This document shows, piece after piece, positions 46,878 to 59,286 of a stretch of 64,000 bases of DNA; within the stretch, counting starts at the first letter, position 1, and each line of letters opens with the position of its first letter. Below the pieces are notes generated by a model. The model was not told the DNA's origin. It made no database searches and saw only the letters and a program-made list of their open reading frames with translations. The position numbers and the translations under genes were made by a program. The stretch is from Zygnema cylindricum (Eukaryota; Streptophyta; Zygnematophyceae; Zygnematales; Zygnemataceae), in the NCBI GenBank assembly GCA_037447655.1, contig JBBHKE010000478.1:241466-305465 (forward strand). Direction: 5' to 3'.

Positions 46878-49800
46878 GTACTGCGGAAAAAAGAAGAAAA
46901 CTATCAAGACCAAGGCCAACAACTTGTCACCCGAGGAGCTCCAACGAAGGAGGCAAAATGGCTTATGCTTCCAGTGCGGTTCCCCGGACCACATGGCGTG
47001 TGAATGTCCAAAACGGAAAAATCGAGGGAAAGGGAAACTTACTGTCATGAGGTTAGCCGGTGAAGGAGGAGACCCTTTGAAATTTCGGGGTCAAATCGGA
47101 GTATGGGCAACTAGCTTCATGGTGGACTCCGGAGCATCGGGAAATTTTATCAACGAGGCGACGGTGAAAAAACTGAAACTGCCTCTCGTGGTACTTAAGG
47201 ATCCTTAGTCTGTACAATTTGCAGACGGAAGTTCCTTATCTATTACCCATCGTACTCCGAGGTTACGCGTCGGAATCGGGAAATTTCGATGGTACGAGAC
47301 TCTTCATGTGTTACCTCTTGGGGACCATGAGGTAATCTTGGGGAAGCCGTGGTTGCAAAAATGGAATCAGACGATCGATTGGAGAAGTGAGGCCATGAGA
47401 GTGAAAAAGGGTGAAGAAGAGTTTGAGGTAAAAGCGGGAGCGGCTGGTAAAGGATCGGAAGAGGGACGCCTACTTTCGGCTTTACAGCTTAAGAGGGCAC
47501 TCAGAAAAGGGGAAACTATTACTGTAGCGGTCGTCGAGCCCATGGAGGAGGCGAAAGAGGAGATCTCGGAGGAATAGAAGAAGAAGGATTCGGACTTTGA
47601 CTCAAAAGAAAGTGACGACACCGGCAAGACTTTCGAAGAGGCCCGAAAGTCGTGACAAAACTTCTCGAGGAGTACTTAGATGTTTTTCCCCCGAAGCTCC
47701 TTGAGGGCTTACCTCCGAAGCGCGAAGTAGACCATAAGATAGAACTTGTTCTCGGAGCGGTACCCCCGGCTAATCAGATGTACAAGATGAGTTACACCGA
47801 ATTAGATGATCTCAAAAAATAACTCTTGGAGTTGGTCGAAGCCGAAGCAATAGAACCGAGCAAGTCACCGTATGGAGCTCCCGTTCTTTTCGTGAATAAA
47901 AAAGATGGAGGTTTCCGTATGTGTGTGGACTACCGAGCGCTAAACAAGTTAACGATCGAGAATGCGTACCCTTTACCGAGAATAGACGAATTGTTAGACT
48001 GACTTCGAGGTGCTAAATATTTCTCAAAGATAGATCTGCGGAGCGGCTATCACTAGATTAGAATTGCTGACGAAGATGTGGAAAAGACGGCGTTTAGAAC
48101 TCGGGATGGTCATTTCAAGTTTCGGGTAATGCCGTTTGGGTTAACCAATGCGCCGGCGACTTTTATGCATCTGATGAACTGTATCTTTTGACAATATTTG
48201 GACGCATTTGTATTCGTCTTCTTAGACGATATCTTGGTGTATAGCAGAACATTGGAGGAACACATGAAGCACCTACGAACTGTCCTACAAGTCCTTCGGG
48301 AGAATAAGGTGTACGCAAAGAGGAGCAAATATGACTTCTTGAAAGAGAAAATTGATTTTTTGGGCCATGTGGTGAGCCGAGACGGAATCGCACTAGATGC
48401 GAACAAAACAATGGAAGTGGAGGAGTGGCCTCAGCCGGTGAACATTACGGAGTTACGGAGCTTTCAGGGTTTTTGCTCGTATTATCGACGATTTGTCAAA
48501 GGTTTCGCCCAAATCGCTGCACCACTCACGAAATTACTTAGGAATGACGTGCCCTACGAGTGGAAATCGGCGCAAAGGGCAGCTTTCAACACGCTAAAGG
48601 AACGGTTGGTTACCGCCCCTGTGTTAGCTGTTCCTGACCCGTACCTACCTTGGACGATAATTACAAACGCTAGCGATACGACTATTGGAGCGATCCTTAT
48701 GCAGGATCACGATAAAGGCCTACAACCCATTGCCTACAACAGTCGAAAACTAAAGGCAAGGGAGCTTAATTGGCCACCCATGAAAAGAAAACAATTGCGA
48801 TAATCAATACGCTAGAGGTTTGGAAATGTTACGTTCAAGGGAAGCGGATCAAAATTATCACGATCACCATCAGTAGTACTGCCAAACCAACCGAAATTGT
48901 CAAAGAAACAAGTCCGATGACGCTTTCCGGACCTTGGACTTCAATCTGGCCGCAAGCCGAACCCCGGATCTGGGCGAGGACTCGGAGTCCCTACTCCAGT
49001 GACGGAGCAACGATCCCACACATCGCAAGATGGCGACGTTAGCTCGGTGAAGAAGGACACCGCAGCGACGACCACAGCGCAAGATCCGAAACTCAGCGCA
49101 GTTACCAGTACGATGCCAGTGGACGAGCAATGGCTAGGTAGAATGAAGGCAGCATATGACGACGACGAAACATTACGAGAAGTGATAAAACGGAAGTTAT
49201 TGATTCGGACTGCCAATAGAATGTGGCGATACAGAAAAAGAAAAACGACAAGACTTTACGTATCGGCAAACCAACAGCTACGTCATTCGATACTGAAATG
49301 AAGTCACGATGAACCACTTAGTGGACACTTCGGCCGGGATAAAACAACCGCACGTGTCGCTGAGGCGTATTATTGGCCAAAAATGACTCGGGACATTGCG
49401 GAGTATGTCCGGACGTGTGACTCCTGTAATTGAAACAAAGCGGAATCGGGTCACCAGGGTCTGTTGCAACCCCTTCTGAAACCATCTGTTCCTTGGGAAG
49501 CGATTTCGATGGACTTCATCGTTGCCCTCCCGTTAACTAGGGAAGGTTATGACTCTATCTTCGTCGTCGTGGATTACCTCACAAAAATGGATCATTTCTT
49601 ACCCACGGCAACCACCGCCACAATGCAAGATGTGGCAGACTTATTCTTTCGGGAGATATTCCGCCATCATGGACTCCGAAAGAGGATTGTCAGCGATCGG
49701 GATCGGAAATTTGTGAGTCACTTTTGGAGGGGTCTGTTTGAGCTATGTGGAACGCAACTGGCGATGTCCTTGCTTACCACCCTCAAAAGGATGGTCAATT

Positions 49801-50540
49801 TGAAAGGGTGAATCGGACATTGGAGGAGGCGTTACGAGCTTATGTTTCGGTGCACCAAACGGATTGGGTAAACCATCTAATAGCGATTGAGGTGGTGTAC
49901 AACAGTGCGGTGCACTCGTCCACGAATGCTACGCCATTTTCCGTGAATGGACGACAGCCCCTTCTTCCCCAAAACTTATTGGTAGCAGATTGCCCTTCGC
50001 TGGCAGCTCTGGATTTTGCCACAACGTTGCAAGGGAACCTGGAAAAGGCGGGGAAGGCGCTCTAGCTGGCAAAGGATCGTCAAAAGTCGGAAGCCGACTC
50101 CCACAAGAAGGAAATCATTTTTCGCGTGGGTGATAAGGTTCGCCTTAATATGGCAAACCTCTCCTTATCGGGCGCCCTCTCTAAGAAATTGGCACCAAAA
50201 TTCAGGCGCCCTTTCACGATTATGTCACGTGTGGGGGAGGTGGCTTATAAGTTGGATATTACGAGGGAGTGGCATATCAACAATGTCTTCCATGTATCCC
50301 TGCTTAAACCATTCAGAGACCATGATTCGATGTTTCTTATTCGACGGCAAAATAATATTTTACCCCCGTTCACGGTACCTCGGACGACTATGAGGTGGAG
50401 GAGATCCTTCAGTCGCGCCGCTCTCGGAATTCCAACTCCAACGAGTATCTCGTGCGTTAGAAAGGCTACCGCGCTGAGGATGACTCTTCGGTGAATGAGG
50501 AGGATCTGCATTCTCCTGCGTTGCTGCGCTGGTTTTAGCG
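46878..50540 (+). pseudogene. Gypsy chromovirus gag C-terminus and pol
   Basis: In order: gag zinc knuckle CFQCGSPDHMACEC (46968-47010), protease active site VDSGASGNF (about 47119), RT ([13 protein letters not shown], then FLDDILVYSR at about 48219), RNase H (TNASDTTIGAIL, where the catalytic Asp of TDAS is Asn), and integrase. The integrase has a zinc domain near 49324-49440, then SMDFIVALP, VSDRDRKFVSHFW and DGQFERVNRTLEEAL. A C-terminal chromodomain follows (YEVEEILQSRR, then EYLVR-stop-KGYRAEDD, where TGG became TAG). At least eight stops and a frameshift near 49780 disable it. Most stops are explained by single C-to-T or G-to-A changes. Confidence 0.88.
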
Positions 50541-51014
50541 GAGTGAGGACACTCAGCTTTACCGGAGGGGAAATCGCAGTAGCGGAAATAAAGGAGGGAA
50601 TCGCAGAGTCGCAACCATCGCAATTATCTTGGGGACGCGGCAAAGGAACGCAGCGGCGATGTTACCACACTGTAGCGCTGTTGCAGCGCACCCACCACAG
50701 CGTAACATTGTTACGATGCCGTCAGAGGATCGCAGCACCACCAGTGCGCTGACAAAAAGCGCAACGGCGCAGTTTTGTTTCACTATGTGGGAAACGACGA
50801 ACCAACGGCGCAGTTTAGTAAATGATGAACGTTGCGATACCCTCGCACGCGGCGACGCCTCGCAAAGTCCAAAAGTGAAACCCTCAACCCCCGTGAATAA
50901 ATACGCTATCCGTCCTTGCGACCAACCTAGTTTCGGCAGCTTAGAAATTGCTTCTCTACGCACAATCAGTTTACCTTCGCTTTTGGAAATACCGGAATTG
51001 TTTTGTTCAACAAT
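50541..51014 (+). other. Spacer between the chromodomain and the accessory ORF
   Basis: Rich in GCAGCGCA and CGCAGT words, like those in the gypsy LTR. Frames run through it but show no recognised domain. It may be untranslated sequence of the element. Confidence 0.4.
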
Positions 51015-52133
51015 GTCTATGGCGTCATCGTCCTCTCCACCACGGAAAAGGAGGAGACTTGTACGAGTGGGACAAGGAGATGCGAACCGTTTCGAGAGAT
51101 TGTTAAGGGCGGAGGAGGCCATGGTGGAAGCTAGCAGGCGAAGAGAAGTGGAAGTGGAGCCGGAACCTGAGGAAACCGCTAGTAGCAAGGTAGGACCGGC
51201 AGAGACCAATGGAGGGGAGGGGTCAGAAAACTCACAAGACCCCGAATACACCCCAACTCGGGAAGGGGATCAGGAATATAGGGAAGATCATGAGCTATCG
51301 GAGGCGTAGGAACCAGAACGAGAACCAACGCCTCCGCTAATTGAGGAACGCGCCTCACATCTAGAGGTGATTCAGGACCCAAATAAGGAGAGTACCGCGG
51401 ACAAGCAGTCGTCTGAAAGCGCGGAAAAGAAGGCGGAGGCACAATACCCCAGTGGCGACGATGTGTTTCTCTTGCGAGGGAACCGAAGAGATCCGGAAAA
51501 AAAAAGTGAACAGGGAGAGGAAATTCCCGACTACCTCTTCCCATTACCGGTCGACATCCAGCATCCATACCTCGCTTTCAGCTTCTCCAAAAGGTTTTAT
51601 TGGAACCCCTCGGAGTGGCCCGGGGAGTGGAGTATAGGGAAGCCTAGAGATCTTATCCGTATTCTTGTCGACCTTCCGTCACACCTAGCGTCGAATTTCA
51701 TGAGGACAAAAGACCTGGGAAATAATCATAAGGGTTATATGCAGCTAAACCCTCATGCCTTACCCATTCGTGGAAGTGGTAGAGGACAACTACAGGTACA
51801 GGATTGATGTTCCCAGTTTACTCCGTCATTATCACCCGTGGGATGTCCGCCTCTACGACATCATCTCTAGGGCGGAGGTCACCCCTGAGGTACGGGCACT
51901 CAAGCTGGCTCGAAAAAACGCTCTACAGCGGGCCCGAGCTGCAAGGAAACACGTGTCCTTTAAATTACGGAAAGTACCTCGGTTGGAACCGGCGCACCAA
52001 GAAGCGGAGGAAGTTCCCCAAGTGGATGAACGTGAAGGACCCCAGATTCTGGCACTCGAGGAGCGTGCACCGGCGGTCGTTCTGCCGTGACCCGAACTAC
52101 CCGAGGTTGTACTTGAGGGAGGGGTGGAGCAGG
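51015..52133 (+). pseudogene. Gypsy accessory ORF downstream of integrase
   Basis: An ATG at 51015 (MSMASSSSPPRKRRRLVRVG) starts a charged protein with a nuclear-localisation-like PRKRRRL. Acidic and repetitive Glu stretches follow, then a conserved-looking part with HPYLAFSFSKRFYWNPSEWP and VDLPSHLASNFMRTKDLG. After a frame change near 51770 it continues with YRYRIDVPSLLRHYHPWDV and an Arg/Lys-rich segment. A TAG near 51309 and a TGA near 52090 interrupt it. Copia C is inserted at 52134, and the reading resumes at 58589 (VQERITRRRLAAADHHIALL), ending with a coiled-coil-like LRQEFEEYREETYDILRKLQ at about 58690-58753. I do not recognise the family. Confidence 0.55.
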
Positions 52134-53182
52134 TGTAGAAACTAATGGTTTTATTAGTATTTTCTAGGTCTGAAAAGAAATATAGAAGTCGAGGCAGTCT
52201 ATCTCTAACTTCTCTCTCCAACTCTCAAACTTGTCGCAGTCACTGAGAAATTGGAGAGGAAGCTAGAGCCATGGCTACCTTGGCTATCCTGAGGTTTACG
52301 GGAATTTTATATTAGGGTTTATATATTTAATTAAAATGTATGTGCCGGCGGCAAGATTTGATCCTTGTAGCTGCCGGCCGGCAGATACGAAATAGCCGGT
52401 AGCCTTAGCCGTTTCATCTAGCGGTAGTGTTACCTTGCATATAGTTTGATAATTATTTATATCCGTATACAAGCGATAAACCATTTAACTAGAATTAATT
52501 ACGGGATACATAGATCCAGTAATATGTAATGTACGACTTACGGTACGGACATAAATCAGTACCGCGCATTTGTTTCGTAAATGAAACAAATACCGCGCAT
52601 GTATTTATTACGGCTACGATTAAAGCCGAATTTAATCGGACGGCCGGGATTAGCGCCGAGATCGCGGAGGAAGATTTCGGCGGTTTGTGGCCATCGCCAC
52701 ATCGGATGACGCGTGGCAAAATTCCGTTGGATTGTGGAAACTCCGGAGATTATGGCACCGAATCCGGATTTGACATGTGTCGACATTTTGGCCATGTCGT
52801 ACAATATCCGTACATAAAGTACACCGGCAGCTGTACTTTTGCGTACGGAACTCAATTCTGATTGGTTCCGTACATCAGTAGATAGAGTCTGTGAGAGAGA
52901 TAGGACTTAGAAAAATTAGAAGATAGGACCCTCTCTCCCAGAGAGCTTCTGTACAAAAGGTCAACTTTGACCCTCCATAACTTACTGCTCAGGGGAGCAA
53001 ATTCAGAGATTCTTTTTGCTATCGACTCAGGGGAGTCTTGTCTTCACAGGGGTGAAGTTGGTCAGAGTTTTTGTCTGCCAGGGTGGCAGTTATTTTTGCT
53101 TAAACACAAAGGGGTCAGGATTATCCTAGAGGCTTCTTGGAAGCTGTCCACTCTGAGGACTTATGGAGGTCTCAGAGTTTCA
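52134..53182 (+). mobile_element. 5' LTR of copia C
   Basis: TGTAGAAACTAATGG to GAGTTTCA. It contains the palindrome CTGCCGGCCGGCAG near 52371-52384. The last 20 bp hold the ATG of the gag-pol frame (53163). The short frames within it (for example 52529-52861) have no recognised content. Confidence 0.92.
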
Positions 53183-56100
53183 GGTTATGGGCCCACCCTC
53201 TAGGGTGCCAATATTTAATGGAACTGGCTTCATATACTGGGAAAGTATGATGATAGGAGCTCTATGCGAAAAAAGGTTTTGGGGGATAGTGAGTGGACGA
53301 TTGGGGCGTCCATCAAGTCTTGGAATTCCTCCAGGGTTTAAAGGAAGCAGATTCACCAGGAAAGAGGATTCACCTTCAACGGAGGAAACAAAGGAAGGAG
53401 AGGTGGTGGACAAAGGAAAGGAGAAGGAGGCGACCACACCAATAGCAACTGGTTTAGCATTCATGTCACCTATTCCGAGGAACGAGGAGAATGATACTGA
53501 AACCTGGGACTTCAACAATATGGCGGCAAAGCACTTCATCCTACGCCATCTCACTCAAGGACTTGCATGTCCTCATTTGCAGGTAGAGAGGGCATCCGAT
53601 CTTTGGATGGCTCTCATAGAGATGTACCGAAGTGGTACGATTCAGCAACAACAGTTGGCTGATCAGAAAGTTAAGGAGTATGTATACAAAGGGGGAAATA
53701 TGTTGGATTTTTGCAATGAGCTTGCTACACTCTTCATGGAGCTAGAGAGTGCGGGTAAAGTTTTTAGTGAAAAAGAAAAAGTTAACTGTTTACTAATGAA
53801 GTTACCTGATGAGTTCGAGAACATAGTCAACCGTGTGCAGGACTTGCCGGACTCAAGGTGGATATGGAACTCAGTGGTAGGGATGATTCTCGTTCGAGAG
53901 AATACGATTGAGATCCGAAGGGGAGGAAAGAGTGGCCAAGCCTTGGCAACAGCGACCGATTGGAGGAACAAGGATTCCCGGAAACCAGTCAGAAACTATG
54001 GGGGTAGGGAGCGGGAAAAACAGGTTGGCGAGTTCGAACCAAGGGCTCCCAAAGGTTTATGTCATTTTTGTAAGAAACCTGGGCACTATATGGCAGAGTG
54101 CACCAAGCTAACCGAGCTTCGGTTAAAGGAGGGGCAGACCGGTGGTACCCCGAGAGGAAAGAAAAAGGCCCTTGTCACAGAGGTACTTGAGGCGGAATCC
54201 GAGGACGAGGACGATGAGCTCCTTTTGGATGAGGAGTTGGAGGCGAAAACTGAGGTTGAAATTCCACGAAGGCAGAAATGTGCTTACGGTGGATTGAAAG
54301 GTGAAGCAGGCTGGATTATAGATTCAGGTGCCTCAATGCACATGTGTAAGGATAGACACCTGTTCACTAAGATAAGAAAGATTCCCACCGTAGAGATAGA
54401 GTACGGGGATGGGAGGATAGTCACCACTACTCTTGTAGGATCGGTAGATCTGAAAGTGTTAGTTGAAGGAAAGACATCCATATTAACATTCTCCGATGTA
54501 TTGTTTATTCCGGAGCTGAACAAAAACCTTATCTCTACATCAGTATTAGATGATAAGGGTTTTTTCACTAGCACTAGGGAAGGAGTCTTTACTGCTAGTT
54601 TTGAGGAGGATGTCTATTTCATTGCTGAGAAAGGTAGCCATGGGATGTTTAGGCTGATCTTAAGTAATGAAACGAAGAAACTTTATTATGCTGGTGTTCA
54701 TGATATTATGATGTGGCATAAGAGGCTTGGGCATGTGAATCTAGATAAGTTAAGAGAGATGAAAAAGATGGGAGTGGTGGAAGGGATTCAGTTCAGTGAG
54801 AGTGATGATATAAGTGATTGTAGTGGGTGTGCTCAAGGTAAAGCACACAGATTACCCTTTCCAAAAACAGCCACCTACAAGGGAGAAAAACTTGTAGATC
54901 TAGTACACACAGATATTTGGGGACCGGCTAGAGTGCCCTCACCGGGGGGGAAGAGATTTATGATGACTATAACTGATGATTGGTCTCGGTATTCCCGAGT
55001 ATATTTTTTGAAAAACAAGTCAGAAGCTGAGGACTGTTTTAGACAATATAAAGCATGGAGCGAAAAACTCCATGAAACTCCAATCAAGAGAGTAAGGAGT
55101 GACAATGGTGGAGAGTATACTTCTAACCAGTTTGAGGATTTTTTGAGGGAAGATGGGGTTCAACACCAAAAGACAGTGCCAGAAAATCCTGAACAGAATG
55201 GGGTAGCTGAAAGGTTAAATAGAACACTAAGTGATAGTGCTAGAAGTATGTTGTCGGATAAGAAGATAGGAAAAAGGTTTTGGGCAGAAGCAATGAACTG
55301 TGCTAATTACCTCAAAAATAGAGTTCTTACTTCAGCTATAAAAGATCAAACACCTTATGAGAGATGGACAGGCCGGAAACCAGACTTATCTCATTTAAAG
55401 GTTTTCGGCAGTCAAGTATTCAGTCTAGATACTGATCGGTCCAATTGGAAGCTAGATCCTAAAGGAAAACCGGGATACTTATTAGGATATGATAAGGATG
55501 TTAAAGGATATAGAGTTTATGATCTAAAAAGAGAAGATATAATCTTAGTAAAGCATCTAGTAGTTATGGATGAAGGAAAGTCTGTGGATCCCTTCAAATA
55601 TACAAAGTCAGTAAAAATCAGATTTGAGTCAGAAAATTCTGATGACTTTGAGCTTCCTAACTATCCAAGTTTTAGAGACGATGACATTCTTGCAGGAACA
55701 AATCAGACCGAAAAGGACTCGGCTGTGGAAACTCCAGTGACAACTCTACTCGAAGCGGAAGACGTGGTGGAAAATGATTCGGAATCAAGGGATAGGGGAG
55801 AAGCCGAGTTTGTTCGAAAGAATCCACGAGAACCATCTATTCCGGCCTCAGATTTTGAGGGAGGGAGGAGAAGTAGCAAAAGACTGCAAGAAAAACAGGT
55901 TAATAACAAGGTAACTAAACTATCTCATCAAGATGAACCTCAAACTTATCGAGAGGCGATGACTTGTCCAGAAAGAAACCGGTGGAAGACAGCCATCAAT
56001 GAGGAGATGGCTTCAATCATGGCAGCCGATACTTAGGAGCTGGTGGACTGTCCACCTAACCGAAAACCAATCGGTTGTAAGTGGGTTTTCAAACTGAAAG

Positions 56101-57521
56101 TGAACCCAGATAACACAATCGAGCGCTACAAGGCCAGATTAGTGGCAAAGGGATTTACACAAAAGGAAGGAATTGACTACGAGGAAACCTTTGCCCCGGT
56201 GGTCAGATTTCCCTCCGTCCGCATACTTCTCAGTTTAGCAGCGGCGGAAGACATGGAAGTGCACCAGATGGACATCAAAACAGCCTTTTTGCATGGAGAA
56301 TTAGAAGAGGAGATCTTCATGCGACAACCCGAAGGGTTTGTGGAAGAAGGAGAGGAGAGTAAGGTATGCCGGCTGATTAAATCTCTTTATGGTTTGAAAC
56401 AGGCGCCCCGACAGTGGAATAAGAAGCTTGATGAGTTTCTTACCGGTCTAGGATATATTCGGATCAGCTCAGATCACTCAATCTATGTTTTCGAAGATGA
56501 GGAAGGTTTTATATTTATTGCAATTTATGTTGATGATTTGCTTGTTTTAAGTAAATCAATGGAAAAAATTAATAAACTGAAAACCGATCTTAAGGGGAGA
56601 TTTGAAATGAAGGATATGGGGGAAGCAAAATATATTTTGGGAATTCAAGTAGAGAGAGACCGAAAAAGAAAAATTATAAGATTGACTCAAAAGGAAGCAA
56701 TAGGAAACATGCTTGAAAAATTTCAAATGGATAAAGCTAATAGTTGCACAACTCCAATGGAATTGAAGAAGGGAAGTGAGGGGAGTGAGGAAGAAGGAGT
56801 CATAGTCTTAGACGAGGAATTATCTCCTGAAGAACAGAAGTTCATGCAGACTATTCCTTACAGGCAAGTAGTGGGAAGTCTAATCTATTTTATGAATTGT
56901 ACCCGGCCGGATTTAGCTGCAGCTGTAGGAGTGCTGAGTAGAAGTCTAAATGCTCCCACTAAGAAGGATTGGGAGGCAGCTAAGAGAGTCCTTAGATACT
57001 TGGTAGGAACTAGAGATCTATGGTTGCATTTGGGTGGGGAGAATACTGACATCACTACTTGGAGTGATGCCAGTTATGGTGATGCTCCGATGAGGAGATG
57101 TACTTCTGGATATGTATTATATGTGGGTGATGGGGCTTGCTGTTGGAGTAGCAAACAGCAAAAGGTTATTGCTCAGTCCACCATGGAGGCTGAGTATATG
57201 GCCTCTTGCTCTGCTGTAAAAGAATTGATGTGGGTCAAGTCTTTGCTTGGTGAGCTTGGTCACCTTAAGAGTGGTGTGCAGAAAATATTTTGTGATAATC
57301 AGGCAGCAATCGCTATTTCTGCCAATCCTAAACACCATTTTAAAGCCAAACACATGGACATCAGACTCAGCTTTGTTAGAGAGAAAGTAGAAAACAAAAT
57401 AATCAGTTTAGAGTACAGACCAGATAGTGAGATGGTAGCAGATATGATGACCAAACCTGTGCCTTCCCCTAAGCTAATTTTTTGCAGGGAGAAGTGTGGT
57501 CTGAAATTAAAGATTGACTAG
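53163..57521 (+). CDS. Copia C gag-pol polyprotein, one in-frame TAG
   Basis: A single frame of 1,452 codons. Gag carries the zinc knuckle CHFCKKPGHYMAEC (about residue 300). The protease has DSGAS (Asp387). The integrase has an HHCC domain (about 515-570) and an exact D-D(35)-E pattern (Asp584, Asp647, Glu683). RT has YVDD at 1122-1125, and RNase H has TTWSDASYGD and a C-terminal HMDIRLSFVRE. Codon 958 (56034-56036) is TAG where copies A and B have TGG (DTWELVD), so RT and RNase H need read-through or are lost. The frame begins with MEVSEFQVMGPPS inside the 5' LTR and runs through the primer-binding site; MGPPS (53187) is an alternative start. This is the only near-intact polyprotein in the window and could mobilise relatives if suppressed or corrected. 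Confidence 0.9.
53183..53197 (+). promoter_or_regulatory. Copia primer-binding site, half-tRNA type
   Basis: GGTTATGGGCCCACC directly follows the LTR. It is the exact complement of the anticodon arm of plant initiator tRNA-Met (GGUGGGCCCAUAACC), not of its 3' CCA end. This is the half-tRNA priming mode known from Drosophila copia and yeast Ty5. The same site is present in copies A, B and D. Confidence 0.85.
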
Positions 57522-57522
57522 A

Positions 57523-57534
57523 AAATAAGGGGAG
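57523..57534 (+). promoter_or_regulatory. Polypurine tract of copia C
   Basis: AAATAAGGGGAG lies immediately before the 3' LTR (TGTAGAAAC) and two bases after the gag-pol stop. It is the expected plus-strand priming site. Confidence 0.8.
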
Positions 57535-58583
57535 TGTAGAAACTAATGGTTTTATTAGTATTTTCTAGGTCTGAAAAGAAATATAGAAGTCGAGGCAGTC
57601 TATCTCTAACTTCTCTCTCCAACTCTCAAACTTGTCGCAGTCACTGAGAAATTGGAGAGGAAGCTAGAGCCATGGCTACCTTGGCTATCCTGAGGTTTAC
57701 GGGAATTTTATATTAGGGTTTATATATTTAATTAAAATGTATGTGCCGGCGGCAAGATTTGATCCTTGTAGCTGCCGGCCGGCAGATACGAAATAGCCGG
57801 TAGCCTTAGCCGTTTCATCTAGCGGTAGTGTTACCTTGCATATAGTTTGATAATTATTTATATCCGTATACAAGCGATAAACCATTTAACTAGAATTAAT
57901 TACGGGATACATAGATCCAGTAATATGTAATGTACGACTTACGGTACGGACATAAATCAGTACCGCGCATTTGTTTCGTAAATGAAACAAATACCGCGCA
58001 TGTATTTATTACGGCTACGATTAAAGCCGAATTTAATCGGACGGCCGGGATTAGCGCCGAGATCGCGGAGGAAGATTTCGGCGGTTTGTGGCCATCGCCA
58101 CATCGGATGACGCGTGGCAAAATTCCGTTGGATTGTGGAAACTCCGGAGATTATGGCACCGAATCCGGATTTGACATGTGTCGACATTTTGGCCATGTCG
58201 TACAATATCCGTACATAAAGTACACCGGCAGCTGTACTTTTGCGTACGGAACTCAATTCTGATTGGTTCCGTACATCAGTAGATAGAGTCTGTGAGAGAG
58301 ATAGGACTTAGAAAAATTAGAAGATAGGACCCTCTCTCCCAGAGAGCTTCTGTACAAAAGGTCAACTTTGACCCTCCATAACTTACTGCTCAGGGGAGCA
58401 AATTCAGAGATTCTTTTTGCTATCGACTCAGGGGAGTCTTGTCTTCACAGGGGTGAAGTTGGTCAGAGTTTTTGTCTGCCAGGGTGGCAGTTATTTTTGC
58501 TTAAACACAAAGGGGTCAGGATTATCCTAGAGGCTTCTTGGAAGCTGTCCACTCTGAGGACTTATGGAGGTCTCAGAGTTTCA
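57535..58583 (+). mobile_element. 3' LTR of copia C
   Basis: Same sequence as 52134-53182. It is followed by the target duplication GCAGG and then by the continuation of the gypsy accessory ORF. Confidence 0.92.
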
Positions 58584-58798
58584 GCAGGTTCAGGAGCGAA
58601 TCACGCGGAGGCGGTTGGCAGCGGCAGATCATCATATTGCGTTGCTTGAGACCCGATGTTAGCAGCTCCAACACTCTCGACGCCCTTCGCCAGGAGTTCG
58701 AGGAGTATCGCGAGGAAACATACGACATACTCCGGAAGTTGCAGTTTCCTTGAGTAATTCAAGGTTCAGCCGGACACTGAATCCTTAGTGGGAGGCAT

Positions 58799-59286
58799 TG
58801 TAATAGGGTTACAGGATTCGGGTACTTAGTGGCTAGGGCTAGGCTGCTATAGTTACGATTCCAGAGGAGGGCAGCTTCGTTTCTAGACCAGCGCAGCGTA
58901 GCAGCATAGCCACTTAGCGGCGTAGCAATTTAGTAGCGCCGCAACATAGCAGCGCAGCATAGCAACGCCGCAGATTGTAGATGGAGCTGTATAGTTCTAG
59001 AAGGAAGTTTTAGATAGATCTCGGTTGACCATGAAGGTCCACGTGTACAGTTGTACACTACTAGGAGGACTAGTAGTTAGTTAGTTTAAATAGTCGAGTA
59101 GACCTTGTGAATAGGGGACCTCAAGTAGACCTACACAGCGAGCGCAACCCTGTACTCTCTCTTCCAAGTAATAAAGCGCAACCTTGTCTGTTAATACTGT
59201 GTGCTCCTACTGTTGCTACGGGAAGATCCTTGGTGTTTTCCGCTGTGCATTGTGACGTGTTGGGGTGTATTGTTGCCTCTTTTACA
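58799..59286 (+). mobile_element. 3' LTR of the gypsy element
   Basis: TGTAATAGGGTTACA to CTCTTTTACA, 488 bp, preceded by a purine-rich AGTGGGAGGCAT. It contains CGCAGCATAGCAACGC repeats and AAGTAATAAAGCGCAAC as in the LTR at 39113. It is clearly diverged from that LTR, and the next bases (ATTTT) do not match the five bases left of 39113 (CTTAC). Confidence 0.75.

Larger units (their letters stand above)
52134..58583 (+). mobile_element. Copia C, full length, recent, TSD GCAGG
   Basis: 6,450 bp with 1,049-bp LTRs (52134-53182 and 57535-58583) at an exact 5,401-bp offset, which look identical wherever compared. GCAGG flanks both ends (52129-52133 and 58584-58588). It splits the gypsy accessory ORF in frame. 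Matching LTRs, a target duplication and an almost open gag-pol all indicate a very recent insertion. Confidence 0.95.

Noticed and set aside
39113-59286. Treating the two gypsy LTRs as a clean pair of one insertion
   Set aside because: There is no shared TSD, the LTRs are strongly diverged and the copia A remainder is missing. Only a shared family is certain.
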